A DNA stretch of 64,000 bases from JBLUOA01 sp048060095 (GCF_048060095.1 NZ_JBLUOA010000002.1:372001-436000), one strand, 5' to 3'. Counted from the stretch's first letter, positions 1 to 8,730 are shown. Numbers and translations: made by a program. The notes: generated from the letters alone by a model not told the origin.

Positions 1-60
1 ACTCCGCCAGCCTGCCGTTCGGATGGCCGATGGCGCGGTGCGACGTTCGATTCCGTCAGG

Positions 61-1458
61 TTACAGCCAAGTGTGGAACGACCGGTTCGCCATCGGCTCC
101 ACCTCTTTGCGCAGCATCGGGTGGTGGTCGGCGTAGATGTCGATGACCTTTTCAATCGCTTTTTCTGGCGGCAGCTCCTCGCTCTCGCCCGTCCGGCGAG
201 AGGTGAGTTCGACCACACCGTTCTTCAACCCACGCGGGCCGACGGTAATCCGCCAAGGCAACCCGATCAGGTCCATAGACGCGAACTTCGCCCCCGCCCG
301 TTCATCGCGGTCGTCATAAAGGGGTTCAAGCCCACGGGCAGCAAGCGCGTTATATAGCCCCTCACACGCCTTGTCGGCCTCTGCATCGCCCTGCTTCAGG
401 TTCACGATGCCACAGTGATAGGGCGTGACGCCCTCGGGCCAGATGATGCCCTTGTCGTCATGACTCGCCTCGATGATCGCGCCAAGCAACCGGCTGACGC
501 CGATGCCGTGCGATCCCATGTGGACGGGCACGCGTTCGCCCTTGTCGTTGACGACATTGGCCCCCATCGCATCGGAATACTTGGTGCCGAAATAGAAGAT
601 CTGCCCGACCTCGATCCCGCGCGCCGACCGGCGCCGCTCCTCCGGCACCTTGGCGAAGGCGGCTTCGTCGTGGGTTTCATCGGTGCGGGCGTATTTCGAC
701 GTGAACTCCTCCAGCACCGACTGGCACTGCGCGTGGTCGTCATAGTCGATGTCCCGGTCTCCGAAGGTCAGATCGGTGACGGCGCTGTCGTAAAACACCT
801 CCGACTCCCCAGTTTCGGCGAGAACGAGAAATTCATGCGTGTAATCGCCGCCGATCGGGCCACCATCCGCGCGCATCGGGATCGCTTGCAGGCCCATCCG
901 TTCGTAGGTGCGGAGGTAGCTGACCAGATGGCGGTTATAGGCGTGCAGCGCATCCTCTTTCGTCAGGTCGAAATTATAGCCGTCTTTCATCAGGAATTCG
1001 CGCCCGCGCATCACGCCAAAGCGTGGGCGGACCTCATCCCGGAATTTCCACTGGATGTGGTAAAGCGTCAGCGGCAGGTCTTTGTAGCTGTTCACATGGC
1101 TGCGGAAGATGTCGGTAATCAACTCTTCGTTGGTCGGGCCGTAGAGCATATCGCGCCCGTGACGGTCGGTGATCCGCAGCATTTCCTCGCCATAGTCGTC
1201 GTAGCGCCCGCTTTCGCGCCACAGATCGGCCGATTGCAACGTCGGCATCAGCATCGGGATATGCCCGGCGCGCTGCTGTTCTTCATGCACGATGTTTTCG
1301 ATCTTGCGCAGCACTTTGAAGCCAAGCGGCAGCCACGAATAGATCCCGGCGCTGGCTTGTTTGATCATCCCGGCCCGCAGCATCAGACGATGGCTGACGA
1401 TCTGGGCGTCGGCGGGGGTTTCCTTCAGAACGGGCAGGAAGTAGCGGCTGAGGCGCAT
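61..1458 (-). CDS. proS: prolyl-tRNA synthetase
   Basis: Charges tRNA-Pro with proline in the cytoplasm. It is a class II synthetase: YGPTNEE lies at residues 106-112, motif 2 (FRDEVRPRFG through RGREF) at 139-155 and motif 3 (GIGVSRLLGA) at 318-327, followed by an anticodon-binding domain from about 345. At 465 residues it is the short form usual in alphaproteobacteria and mitochondria. The stretch between motifs 2 and 3 is too short for the INS editing domain of the E. coli-type enzyme. The ATG start gives the expected MRLSRYFLP opening. Only 60 bases lie downstream in the window, and I see nothing in them. Confidence 0.97.
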   Translation of the reverse strand: MRLSRYFLPVLKETPADAQIVSHRLMLRAGMIKQASAGIYSWLPLGFKVLRKIENIVHEEQQRAGHIPMLMPTLQSADLWRESGRYDDYGEEMLRITDRHGRDMLYGPTNEELITDIFRSHVNSYKDLPLTLYHIQWKFRDEVRPRFGVMRGREFLMKDGYNFDLTKEDALHAYNRHLVSYLRTYERMGLQAIPMRADGGPIGGDYTHEFLVLAETGESEVFYDSAVTDLTFGDRDIDYDDHAQCQSVLEEFTSKYARTDETHDEAAFAKVPEERRRSARGIEVGQIFYFGTKYSDAMGANVVNDKGERVPVHMGSHGIGVSRLLGAIIEASHDDKGIIWPEGVTPYHCGIVNLKQGDAEADKACEGLYNALAARGLEPLYDDRDERAGAKFASMDLIGLPWRITVGPRGLKNGVVELTSRRTGESEELPPEKAIEKVIDIYADHHPMLRKEVEPMANRSFHTWL

Positions 1459-1558
1459 GTGCGTTTATTCCTTGCAGATATCGTGGTCTGCACCGTCTAG
1501 GCCAATTGCAAACCCCAGACAAGAGAGGCCCGGCCCCATTGCGCCCCGGATTGCAATA

Positions 1559-1581
1559 AGGCCCCCGAAAATCGGGGGCCT
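1559..1581 (-). terminator. intrinsic terminator-like hairpin after the small secreted protein gene
   Basis: A 10-bp perfect stem (1559-1568 with 1572-1581) closes an AAA loop. It lies 30 bases after the stop codon of the 1611-1886 gene. On the minus strand the stem is followed by CTTATT, so the T-tract is short. It probably ends that transcript before proS. Confidence 0.6.
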
Positions 1582-1610
1582 CGTGGTTGCCTGTCTGTCG
1601 TGTCGTTACA

Positions 1611-1886
1611 TTATTGTGGTATGTCCCCGTATTTTGCAGAGAAGCTTAGCAACGTCAGCCCACCCACCGGTGGTGGCGTGTTGCCTGCCTCTTCGCTGGC
1701 CAATGATCGGAAAACGCGTTGCGCACGCTCCGAGTGGCCGTTGGTGTTCAAATTCGGGACTTCCATCTGGCTGTGATCGGCGTCGGCCAGCCGCAATGAC
1801 GGCCCGCCGGTGCGGTCAGTATCGGCGGCCAGCGGAAGCGCGACCATGCCGAGCATGAACGCGAAAATCGCAACAAGGCGTCTCAT
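1611..1886 (-). CDS. small secreted protein of unknown function
   Basis: A 91-residue protein that I do not recognise. Residues 1-21 form a clear signal peptide (MRRLVAIFAFMLGMVALPLAA, cleaved near ALPLAA-DT), so it is probably periplasmic or secreted. The mature part is about 70 residues, polar, with no cysteine and no repeat. A strong ribosome binding site (AAAGGAGAG) stands 5 bases before the ATG. The gene stands alone between proS and the demethylase gene, all on the minus strand, with a hairpin terminator after it and another ahead of its promoter region. Its ribosome binding site sits inside an inverted repeat (1894-1934), which suggests translational control. Confidence 0.7.
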   Translation of the reverse strand: MRRLVAIFAFMLGMVALPLAADTDRTGGPSLRLADADHSQMEVPNLNTNGHSERAQRVFRSLASEEAGNTPPPVGGLTLLSFSAKYGDIPQ

Positions 1887-1893
1887 GGTGCTC

Positions 1894-1934
1894 TCCTTTC
1901 CATACTGGCAAACTCACTCTTGTTATGGAAAGGA
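1894..1934 (-). promoter_or_regulatory. inverted repeat that can hide the ribosome binding site of the 1611-1886 gene
   Basis: TCCTTTCCAT at 1894-1903 and ATGGAAAGGA at 1925-1934 are perfect 10-bp reverse complements separated by 21 bases. On the minus-strand transcript the downstream arm contains the AGGA of the ribosome binding site, 10 bases or less from the ATG. Folding would cover it. Whether it acts as a switch or as a DNA operator is inference. Confidence 0.45.
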
Positions 1935-2026
1935 TGTGTGGTCGCGCGGGCCTCTCTTCAACGCACAATGCCGTGACGGCGGCGGGAGCTGTTCGTGCCA
2001 GAGCTCAACTTGAAGGCGGCATGAAA

Positions 2027-2055
2027 AAGGCCCCGACAGCGGGTGTCGGAGCCTT
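2027..2055 (-). terminator. intrinsic terminator of the demethylase gene
   Basis: Read on the minus strand, AAGGCTCCGACA pairs with TGTCGGGGCCTT around a short loop (one mismatch), and the right arm runs into TTTTT. It lies 21 bases after the stop codon at 2077. This is a textbook intrinsic terminator. Confidence 0.75.
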
Positions 2056-2076
2056 GTTCCAGTCGTATGTCAGGGG

Positions 2077-4566
2077 TCAGCCGTCGACGCGGATCGCGGC
2101 ATTCGTCGGGTCATAGGGGCTGTCTTCCACGACCTCGGCGTCCCAAAGCTGCTTCAGGATACGGACCTTCAGCTTGGTGCCGACCGCCGCATGTTCGGGC
2201 TTTACATATCCCATGCCAATGGATTTCCCGAAAGCGACCGAATAGCCGCCCGAGGTCAGCCGCCCAACCCGTTCGTCCCCGGCAAACAGCACTTCGCGCC
2301 CCCAGGGGTCCGCGTCATCCGGCCCGTCGATCAGGACCGTCACGCATTTGCTACGGATACCGATCTTTTCCATCTCGGCTTTACCGTTGAAGTCTTTCGA
2401 CAGGTCCACGAACCGCGGCAGGTCTGCCTCAAGCGGCGTTGCATCGCGCCCCAGTTCATTGCCGAAGGCGCGGTAGGATTTTTCCTGCCTGAGCCAGTTC
2501 TGCGCCCGCGCCCCGACCAGCTTCAGCCCATGCTTTTCACCAGCCTTCTCAAGCAGATCGAATAGGTAGTTCTGCATTTCGATCGGGTGGTGAAGTTCCC
2601 ATCCCAACTCCCCGGTATAGGCAACACGGATCGCGTTGACCGGGCACATTCCAAGTTCGATCTGACGCGCCGAAAGCCACGGAAAACGCTTGTTCGACAG
2701 GGCGGTGTCCGGGTCTGCGTCCTTGATGACCTCTTTCAACAGATCGCGGGATTTCGGCCCGGCGAGCGCGAATACACCCCACTGGGTCGTCACGTTCTGG
2801 ATTTCAATATAGCCGAACTCGCCCGCCTTATCCGCGGCGGATGTGCGCAGGAAATCAGCGTCGTAATCCGTCCACGCCCCGGCACTGACGAGGTAATATT
2901 CATCCTCCGCCAGCCGCACGATGGTGTATTCCGTCCGCGTCGTGCCTGCATCGGTCAGCGCATAGGTCAGATTGATCCGGCCCACTTTCGGCAGCTTGTT
3001 ACAGGTGAACCAGTCAAGGAACTGTGTCGCGCCCGGCCCTTTGACGATATGCTTGGTGAACGCCGTCGCGTCGACCAGCCCGACGCCTTCGCGCACCGCT
3101 TTCGCCTCGTCCACCGCGTATTGCCACCAACCGCCGCGCCGGAAGCTGCGGGAGTCGTGATCGCTGAACCCTTCAGGCGCAAAATAGTTGGGCCGTTCAA
3201 ACCCGTTGACGCAGCCAAACTGCGCGCCCCGTGCCGCCATCCGGTCGTAACACGGAGCAGTCCGCAGCGGACGACACGCCGGGCGTTCTTCGTCGGGGTG
3301 GTGGAGAACATAGACGTGGTCATACGCCTCTTCGTTCTTGCGGGCGGAGTATTCTGTCGTCATCCAAGACCCAAAGCGTTTCGGGTCAAGCGAGGCCATG
3401 TCAATCTCGGCCTCGCCCTCAACCATCATCTGCGCAAGGTAGTAACCCGTGCCGCCCGCCGCCGTAATGCCAAAGCTGAACCCTTCGGCCAGCCACATAT
3501 TCCGCATCCCGGGCGCAGGCCCGACCAGCGGGTTACCATCCGGCGTGTAGCAGATCGGGCCGTTGAAATCGTCCTTCAGCCCGACCTCTTCCGACGATGG
3601 TATCCGGTGGATGAAGGACATGTATTCTTCTTCGATCCGCTCCAGATCGAGCGGAAACAGATCGGCGCGGAAGCTGTCGGGCACGCCGTATTCAAACCGT
3701 GCCGGCGCGTTTTGTTCATAAGGGCCGAGTATCCAGCCGCCCCGTTCCTCGCGGACGTACCACTTGGCATCGGCATCGCGCAAAACCGGGTGTTCGCCAT
3801 GCGTTTTGCGATATTCGACCAACGCCGGGTCGGGTTCGGTCACGATGAACTGATGTTCAACCGGGATCGCTGGCATCTTGAGGCCCAGCAGCTTTGCCGT
3901 CCGCTGTGCGTGGTTGCCGGTGGCGGTGACGACGTGTTCGGCGTGAATCTCAAACGTCTCGTCACCTGGAACAAGGTTGCCGCCCTTTTCGACCATCACG
4001 GTCCCGCGCACGATCCATTCGCTGCCGGTCCATTCATAGCTGTCAACCTGCCGTTTGCGGACAATCTCAACCCCGCGCTGGCGCGCGCCCTTAGCCATCG
4101 CCATCGTGACGTCGGCGGGGTTAATGTATCCATCGGTCGGGTGATAGATCGCGCCTTGCAGGTCTTCGGTCCGCACCAGCGGCCAGCGTTCTTTGATGTC
4201 ATCGGCACTCAGCCACTCAAACGGCACGCCGACGGTTTCCGCCGTGGTGGCATAGACCATGTATTCATCCATCCGCGCCTGGCTTTGCGCCATCCGCAGG
4301 TTACCGACGACCGAAAACCCGGCATTGAGGCCGGTTTCTGCCTCAAGCGTTTTGTAGAATTTCACGGAATAGTCGTGGATGTGGGTCGTCGCATAGCTCA
4401 TGTTGAACAGCGGCAGCAGTCCGGCAGCGTGCCAGGTTGACCCCGACGTCAGTTCATCCCGTTCCAGCAGGACAACGTCTTTCCACCCGGCGCGGGCAAG
4501 GTGATATGCGACCGAGGCGCCGATGGCCCCTCCGCCGACGACCAGGGCTTTGACATGCGTTTTCAT
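2077..4566 (-). CDS. dimethylglycine/sarcosine dehydrogenase-type FAD protein with GcvT domain
   Basis: An 829-residue two-domain demethylase. Residues 5-400 are a DAO-type FAD oxidoreductase with the nucleotide motif VVGGGAIG (9-16). The SGSTWHAAGL stretch (41-50) contains His46, which matches the covalent flavin attachment site of mitochondrial dimethylglycine and sarcosine dehydrogenases. Residues from about 430 to the end are a GcvT-like aminomethyltransferase domain that passes the one-carbon unit to tetrahydrofolate. The substrate is an N-methylglycine derivative; sequence alone does not separate dimethylglycine from sarcosine. I chose the ATG at 4566; an in-frame ATG at 4584 would add six residues. 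It points away from panC. Such enzymes serve breakdown of glycine betaine and choline, common in marine roseobacters. Confidence 0.9.
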   Translation of the reverse strand: MKTHVKALVVGGGAIGASVAYHLARAGWKDVVLLERDELTSGSTWHAAGLLPLFNMSYATTHIHDYSVKFYKTLEAETGLNAGFSVVGNLRMAQSQARMDEYMVYATTAETVGVPFEWLSADDIKERWPLVRTEDLQGAIYHPTDGYINPADVTMAMAKGARQRGVEIVRKRQVDSYEWTGSEWIVRGTVMVEKGGNLVPGDETFEIHAEHVVTATGNHAQRTAKLLGLKMPAIPVEHQFIVTEPDPALVEYRKTHGEHPVLRDADAKWYVREERGGWILGPYEQNAPARFEYGVPDSFRADLFPLDLERIEEEYMSFIHRIPSSEEVGLKDDFNGPICYTPDGNPLVGPAPGMRNMWLAEGFSFGITAAGGTGYYLAQMMVEGEAEIDMASLDPKRFGSWMTTEYSARKNEEAYDHVYVLHHPDEERPACRPLRTAPCYDRMAARGAQFGCVNGFERPNYFAPEGFSDHDSRSFRRGGWWQYAVDEAKAVREGVGLVDATAFTKHIVKGPGATQFLDWFTCNKLPKVGRINLTYALTDAGTTRTEYTIVRLAEDEYYLVSAGAWTDYDADFLRTSAADKAGEFGYIEIQNVTTQWGVFALAGPKSRDLLKEVIKDADPDTALSNKRFPWLSARQIELGMCPVNAIRVAYTGELGWELHHPIEMQNYLFDLLEKAGEKHGLKLVGARAQNWLRQEKSYRAFGNELGRDATPLEADLPRFVDLSKDFNGKAEMEKIGIRSKCVTVLIDGPDDADPWGREVLFAGDERVGRLTSGGYSVAFGKSIGMGYVKPEHAAVGTKLKVRILKQLWDAEVVEDSPYDPTNAAIRVDG

Positions 4567-4687
4567 GGCGCGACTCGTCTCCATCGTGATTTGGCGTCAC
4601 TCTGCCGTAAATCCGGGTCGTATGTCATGTGCAGCCGACCGAAAGCAGCGCAAAACCGACCTGCCCCCGCCGCCTCGGCAGAAATTA

Positions 4688-4713
4688 TTTTGCAGTTGCA
4701 GCATTATCTTGCC
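4688..4713. promoter_or_regulatory. TTTTGCAG..GCAGCAT..CTTGCC element, also present before ecm
   Basis: The 26 bases at 4688-4713, in the divergent gap between the demethylase gene and panC, match 50428-50450 ahead of ecm except for three missing bases in the latter. No gene lies in this gap of about 180 bases. It could be a shared operator; this is inference from two copies only. Confidence 0.3.
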
Positions 4714-4747
4714 ATAACTCCCCCATACGAAGGACAAGGTGAGGGCG

Positions 4748-5593
4748 ATGAAGGTTTGCCGCACTGTTGAAGAGATGCGCGCAGCCGTTGCGGCCCTACG
4801 CGCCGATGGCGACCGGATCGCGCTTGTGCCGACGATGGGCGCGCTGCATGCCGGGCACATGGCGCTTGTCGCCCGTGCGGGCGAGGTCGCCGATCACGTC
4901 ACCGCCTCGCTTTTCGTCAATCCGACGCAGTTCGAAAACCCCGAAGACCTGTCCGCCTACCCGAAAACCACCGACGGCGATCTGGCAAAGTTCAAATCCG
5001 CCGGGGTCGCCGCCGTTTTCATGCCCAACCCGGATGAGGTTTACCCCGACGGCGCCGAAACCATCGTGGAGACCACCAAGCTCGCCAATATGCTGCACGG
5101 CAAGGTCCGTCCGGGTCATTTTCGCGGCGTCACCACCGTTGTCTGCAAGCTGTTCAACATCTGCCAGCCGAATGTCGCGCTGTTCGGCGAGAAGGACTAT
5201 CAGCAGCTTCAGATCATCAAGCGGATGGTGCGTGACCTGTTCATCCCGGTTGAAATTATCGGCGTGCCAACAGTGCGAGAGGATGACGGCCTCGCCATGT
5301 CCTCGCGCAACGTCCGCCTGACGTCTGAGGATCGCGCGGCCGCCGTCGTGCTGAACCAATCGCTTGCCCTTGCCGAACGCATGGTGGCCGACGGCACCAC
5401 AGCCGAAGACCTGCGCGCAGCCGTCACCGCCCATATCACCGCTGAGCCTCGTGCCACCGTCAAAGCCGTCGACATCACCGACGCCAGTGACCTGACCGAA
5501 GCCACCGGCCCCATCACCGCCCCCGTCGCCTTGATGATTTCCGCCCAGTTCGGCGATATCCTGTTGATCGACCAGCGCGTCGCCACGCCCTGA
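4748..5593 (+). CDS. panC: pantothenate synthetase (pantoate--beta-alanine ligase)
   Basis: Joins pantoate and beta-alanine with ATP to make pantothenate, the last step of vitamin B5 synthesis, in the cytoplasm. The HxGH motif of this nucleotidyltransferase family is HAGH at residues 34-37, and the KMSKS-like counterpart is AMSSRN at 183-188. Its 281 residues fit the family. I chose the ATG at 4748 because the protein then opens directly with the family's N-terminal strand; a GTG at 4739 is the alternative. It is followed 13 bases later by panB, so the two form one operon, divergent from the demethylase gene. Confidence 0.96.
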   Translation: MKVCRTVEEMRAAVAALRADGDRIALVPTMGALHAGHMALVARAGEVADHVTASLFVNPTQFENPEDLSAYPKTTDGDLAKFKSAGVAAVFMPNPDEVYPDGAETIVETTKLANMLHGKVRPGHFRGVTTVVCKLFNICQPNVALFGEKDYQQLQIIKRMVRDLFIPVEIIGVPTVREDDGLAMSSRNVRLTSEDRAAAVVLNQSLALAERMVADGTTAEDLRAAVTAHITAEPRATVKAVDITDASDLTEATGPITAPVALMISAQFGDILLIDQRVATP

Positions 5594-5606
5594 GAAGGAG
5601 AGACCC

Positions 5607-6416
5607 ATGTCCACCCAATCCACGATCCGCCGCACCACAGTGCCCCAAATCGCCAGCCGCAAAGGAGGGGAGCCGATCGTATCGCTGACCTCCTACCACG
5701 CGCATACGGCGGCCATCGTGGATAAATACGCGGATTTCATTCTGGTCGGGGACAGCCTTGGCATGGTGATGCACGGGATGGATTCCACCGTCGGCGTGCC
5801 GCTTGATCTGATGATCATGCACGGCAAAGCGGTCGTGCGCGGCACCGAAAAGGCGCTGATCGTGGTCGACATGCCCTTCGGCACTTACGAGGAAAGCCCT
5901 AACATGGCCTTCCGCAACGCCGCGCGGATCATGAAAGAAACCCATTGCGGCGCGATCAAGCTGGAAGGCGGCGTGCGGATGGCCGAAACCATCCGCTTTC
6001 TGACCGAACGCGGTATTCCGGTTATGGCGCATACCGGCCTGACGCCGCAAAGCTCTCACGTCATGGGCGGCTTCAAGACCCAAGGCCGCGACGAAGACAC
6101 CTGGCCCGCGCACGAGGCCGACGCCAAGGCGGTTGCCGAGGCCGGTGCCTTCGCTGTTGTCCTCGAAGGCATGGTCGAACCCCTCGCTGCCAAGATCACC
6201 AAGCAGATCGACATTCCGACCATCGGCATCGGCGCCTCCGCCGATTGCGACGGCCAGATCCTCGTGCTCGAAGACATGCTCGGCATGAACCCCTGGACCC
6301 CGAAATTCGTCAAGGTCTACGGCACACTCGGCCCGATGATCGAACAGGCCGTCAGCGACTACGCCGAGGAAGTCCGCAGCCGCGCGTTTCCGGGGGAAGA
6401 GCAGACGTATCGGTGA
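5607..6416 (+). CDS. panB: 3-methyl-2-oxobutanoate hydroxymethyltransferase
   Basis: Adds a hydroxymethyl group from methylene-tetrahydrofolate to 2-oxoisovalerate, giving ketopantoate, the first committed step of pantothenate synthesis. The 269-residue TIM-barrel protein carries the family stretches LVGDSLGMVMHG (47-58, metal and substrate site), GAIKLEGG (111-118) and GIGAS near 206-210. An excellent ribosome binding site (GAAGGAGAG) lies 6 bases before the ATG. It is the second gene of panC-panB. PanE (ketopantoate reductase) is not in the window. CoaBC, which acts later in the same route, lies 8 kb away. Confidence 0.97.
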   Translation: MSTQSTIRRTTVPQIASRKGGEPIVSLTSYHAHTAAIVDKYADFILVGDSLGMVMHGMDSTVGVPLDLMIMHGKAVVRGTEKALIVVDMPFGTYEESPNMAFRNAARIMKETHCGAIKLEGGVRMAETIRFLTERGIPVMAHTGLTPQSSHVMGGFKTQGRDEDTWPAHEADAKAVAEAGAFAVVLEGMVEPLAAKITKQIDIPTIGIGASADCDGQILVLEDMLGMNPWTPKFVKVYGTLGPMIEQAVSDYAEEVRSRAFPGEEQTYR

Positions 6417-6510
6417 GCGGGAGCGGCGGCTTCGAGCCCAGACCTACCAAATGCATCGGACTTCAATTAGTTCACTAAAATGCGAAGATAAAATACCGAA
6501 TTCTTGCGGG

Positions 6511-6747
6511 ATGAAGATGTCCGAAACAATCGAGATATACGTCTATCTAGAAGATGAGGGCGTCGATGTTTGGCGCCCCACCACTGCTAAACCATTAGGA
6601 AATGGCAGATTTATGCTTCTGGCAACACCCGACTACGATCCAGGGTTTGAAAGATGGGAGTTTGTTCCGGGAAGCGTGGTATCTTGCCGAACGAAACGCT
6701 TTCAAGGAGAGCAGGAGCAAAAGCTAATAGCTGTGTCCGCTGATTGA
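6511..6747 (+). CDS. small conserved hypothetical protein
   Basis: A 78-residue acidic protein beginning MKMSETIEIYVYLEDEGVDVW. Alternating hydrophobic residues suggest a small beta-barrel. It resembles an unnamed family of short cytoplasmic proteins with a VYLxxEGxDVWRP opening and a late WEFxPGxVV segment (here WEFVPGSVV), recalled from memory and without known function. The reading frame extends upstream to an ATG at 6451, but homology to the family pattern begins at 6511 or 6517. It is visibly AT-richer than panB before it and the glycosyltransferase after it, so it may have been acquired. It ends 29 bases from the convergent gene at 6777. Confidence 0.6.
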   Translation: MKMSETIEIYVYLEDEGVDVWRPTTAKPLGNGRFMLLATPDYDPGFERWEFVPGSVVSCRTKRFQGEQEQKLIAVSAD

Positions 6748-6776
6748 TCAACGGCAGCACCGTCCGCAAACACCCC

Positions 6777-7646
6777 CTACCCCGCATCCACCGCCAGCAT
6801 CCGCCGCCAGTAATCCCGTATCTCCGGATAGCGCCAGATCGTTTTGTGGAACTTGTGGGTGACAAGCTGCCCCTCTTCCATGTCGACGAGGTATTCGGGT
6901 TTCAGCGACACGCCGTGGAAGGTCAGCACCGCCTGCCGCTTCCGCCGCGCCTTGATCCACGGCATGTGGTTCTTCAGCTTCGCGATGGCGAGGATCGGGG
7001 ACATGTATTCCTGCGTGAACTTGATTGCGACATCGCGCGGGAAGACCCGCAGCTTGCCCTGTGCGGCGTGGCTGATGATGTATTCATTTCCACCGACATA
7101 GAGCTTTTTCAGATCGGGGTCGAGCGTCTCGTCGCCCTCGTGGAACCTATGATACGTCTCGCGAAATTCCTTCGGGATGAACCGCCAATCCTCGGGATAA
7201 AACGCCATTATTGCGGTGTTTGACAGGTAATACCGCTTTGGTGCGATCAGCTTCATCAGCCCCGGCACGCGCCAGTATTGGATCGCGTGGCGCGACAGCG
7301 AATACAGCCCCCGCTTTTGTTTGAGGCACCAGGCCAGCCGTTCGATATCGCCCATCACTGCTGAATCGAGGTCGATATACGCGGTTTCGACCCCGTCTTT
7401 CAGCACACCTTCGACAAAGATCCCAAGCTTCAAAAGCGACCCGCCCCGCGCCTTCAACGCGTCTTCCGGCACGCCCAGATCGGGGAAGGGCAGCGCCACG
7501 ATGCGCTCGTCCAAGCCCTTGTCATCATCGGTCAAACAAACGAAGCGGACCTCGGCCGTGGTGTTCGCCAATGTCGCTTCAACCAAGGCGTTTACATAGG
7601 CCGCCGAATACTTCGTGCCCCATTTTACAAAGACGACTTGCAGCAT
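6777..7646 (-). CDS. putative glycosyltransferase (GT-A fold), function unknown
   Basis: A 289-residue soluble protein. The N-terminal strand VVFVKWGTKYS, the later AYIDLDSAVMGD (about residues 89-100) and the basic middle region fit a nucleotide-sugar transferase of the GT-A fold, with DLD as the likely metal-binding DxD motif. It has no signal peptide or membrane segment, so it would act in the cytoplasm on an unknown acceptor. A good AAGGA site stands 8 bases before the ATG. It stands alone, not in a polysaccharide cluster, so the neighbours do not reveal its substrate. Membership of a specific family is not certain. Confidence 0.6.
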   Translation of the reverse strand: MLQVVFVKWGTKYSAAYVNALVEATLANTTAEVRFVCLTDDDKGLDERIVALPFPDLGVPEDALKARGGSLLKLGIFVEGVLKDGVETAYIDLDSAVMGDIERLAWCLKQKRGLYSLSRHAIQYWRVPGLMKLIAPKRYYLSNTAIMAFYPEDWRFIPKEFRETYHRFHEGDETLDPDLKKLYVGGNEYIISHAAQGKLRVFPRDVAIKFTQEYMSPILAIAKLKNHMPWIKARRKRQAVLTFHGVSLKPEYLVDMEEGQLVTHKFHKTIWRYPEIRDYWRRMLAVDAG

Positions 7647-7743
7647 GATCCAATCCTTCTCGACACGCCCATCGGGGCTGTCGGCATTCGCTCAGCCGCG
7701 CTCTAGCACTGTTTGACGATGGGGAACAGGGGGCGACCCGGCG

Positions 7744-8730
7744 TCATAGCATCCCAGGCAGCACCTGATCCGGTGGGCGGTGGCCGTCGGCGAAAGTCTT
7801 AATGTTGATGATAACCTTTTCGCCCATCTCAATCCGCCCTTCCAGCGTCGCGGAGCCCATATGCGGCAGCAAAACCACGTTCTTCAGCTCGCGCAGGCGC
7901 GGGTTGATTTCGGCGCCGCGTTCGAACACGTCAAGACCCGCACCGGCAAGCTCTCCCGACCGCAGCATCCGGGTCAGCGCGTTTTCGTCGATCACCTCAC
8001 CCCGCGACGTGTTGACGATCACGGCAGACGGTTTCATCAGCTTCAGCCGCCGAGCATTCATCAGGTGGAAGGTCGATGGCGTATGCGGGCAGTTGATCGA
8101 CAGGATATCCATCCGCGCGACCATCTGATCGAGGCTTTCCCAATAGGTCGCCTCAAGCGACTCCTCAACGCTTTGGCGCAGGCGTTTGCGGTTGTGGTAA
8201 TGCACCTGCATCCCAAACGCCCGCGCCCTGAGCGCGACCGCTTGGCCGATCTGCCCCATCCCGAGGATTCCGAGCCGCCGTCCGCCGACACGCCCGCCGA
8301 GCAGCGCCGTCGGCGCCCACCCGGCCCAATCGCCGGACTGCATCACGGACAGCCCTTCGGGAATGCGCCGGGTCACACCGAGGATCAGCGCCATCGTCAT
8401 ATCGGCGGTGTCGTCCGTGACGACACCCGGCGTGTTTGACACCAGAACACCGCGCTGCCGTGCGGTCTGGACATCAACGTGGTCGATCCCGGCGCCATAG
8501 TTCGCGATCAGCTTCAACTTGTCGCCCGCCGCCGCCAGCATCCCGGAATCGATCTGGTCCGTCAGCGTCGGCACCAGCACATCGGCGGATTTCATCGCGT
8601 CGATCAGTTGTTCGCGGGACAGCGGCGTATCGTCATCGCGCAATTCGACGTCGAAAAGCTCCTTCATCCGGGTTTCGACCACTTCGGGCAACCGTCGCGT
8701 GACAACAACACTCAGACGATCTGATGGCAT
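7744..8730 (-). CDS. D-2-hydroxyacid dehydrogenase (glyoxylate/hydroxypyruvate reductase type)
   Basis: NAD(P)-linked reduction of a 2-oxoacid such as glyoxylate or hydroxypyruvate. The Rossmann motif GILGMGQIGQ is at residues 154-163. The catalytic residues of the family are visible: Arg242 in NTSRGEVID, an acidic residue in the DVFERGAEINP stretch (266-276) and His289 in LLPHMGSAT. Length (328) fits glyoxylate reductase and D-glycerate dehydrogenase. The exact substrate cannot be told from sequence. The ribosome binding site GGGAGAG is 5 bases from the ATG. It is a single gene, convergent with nothing and divergent from the SH3 protein gene. A role near glyoxylate made in the ethylmalonyl-CoA route is possible but not shown. 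Confidence 0.88.
   Translation of the reverse strand: MPSDRLSVVVTRRLPEVVETRMKELFDVELRDDDTPLSREQLIDAMKSADVLVPTLTDQIDSGMLAAAGDKLKLIANYGAGIDHVDVQTARQRGVLVSNTPGVVTDDTADMTMALILGVTRRIPEGLSVMQSGDWAGWAPTALLGGRVGGRRLGILGMGQIGQAVALRARAFGMQVHYHNRKRLRQSVEESLEATYWESLDQMVARMDILSINCPHTPSTFHLMNARRLKLMKPSAVIVNTSRGEVIDENALTRMLRSGELAGAGLDVFERGAEINPRLRELKNVVLLPHMGSATLEGRIEMGEKVIINIKTFADGHRPPDQVLPGML

Noticed and set aside
415..1500. Open frame of 361 codons opposite proS
   Set aside because: It mirrors the complete, motif-bearing proS gene. High GC content produces long antisense frames; its product has no recognisable domain.
2587..4440. Open frame of 617 codons opposite the demethylase gene
   Set aside because: Antisense of a clear FAD/GcvT protein. 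The translated sequence is arginine- and proline-rich with no motif.
4796..5662. Open frame opposite panC
   Set aside because: Overlaps panC fully and panB partly; glycine- and histidine-rich shadow without domain.
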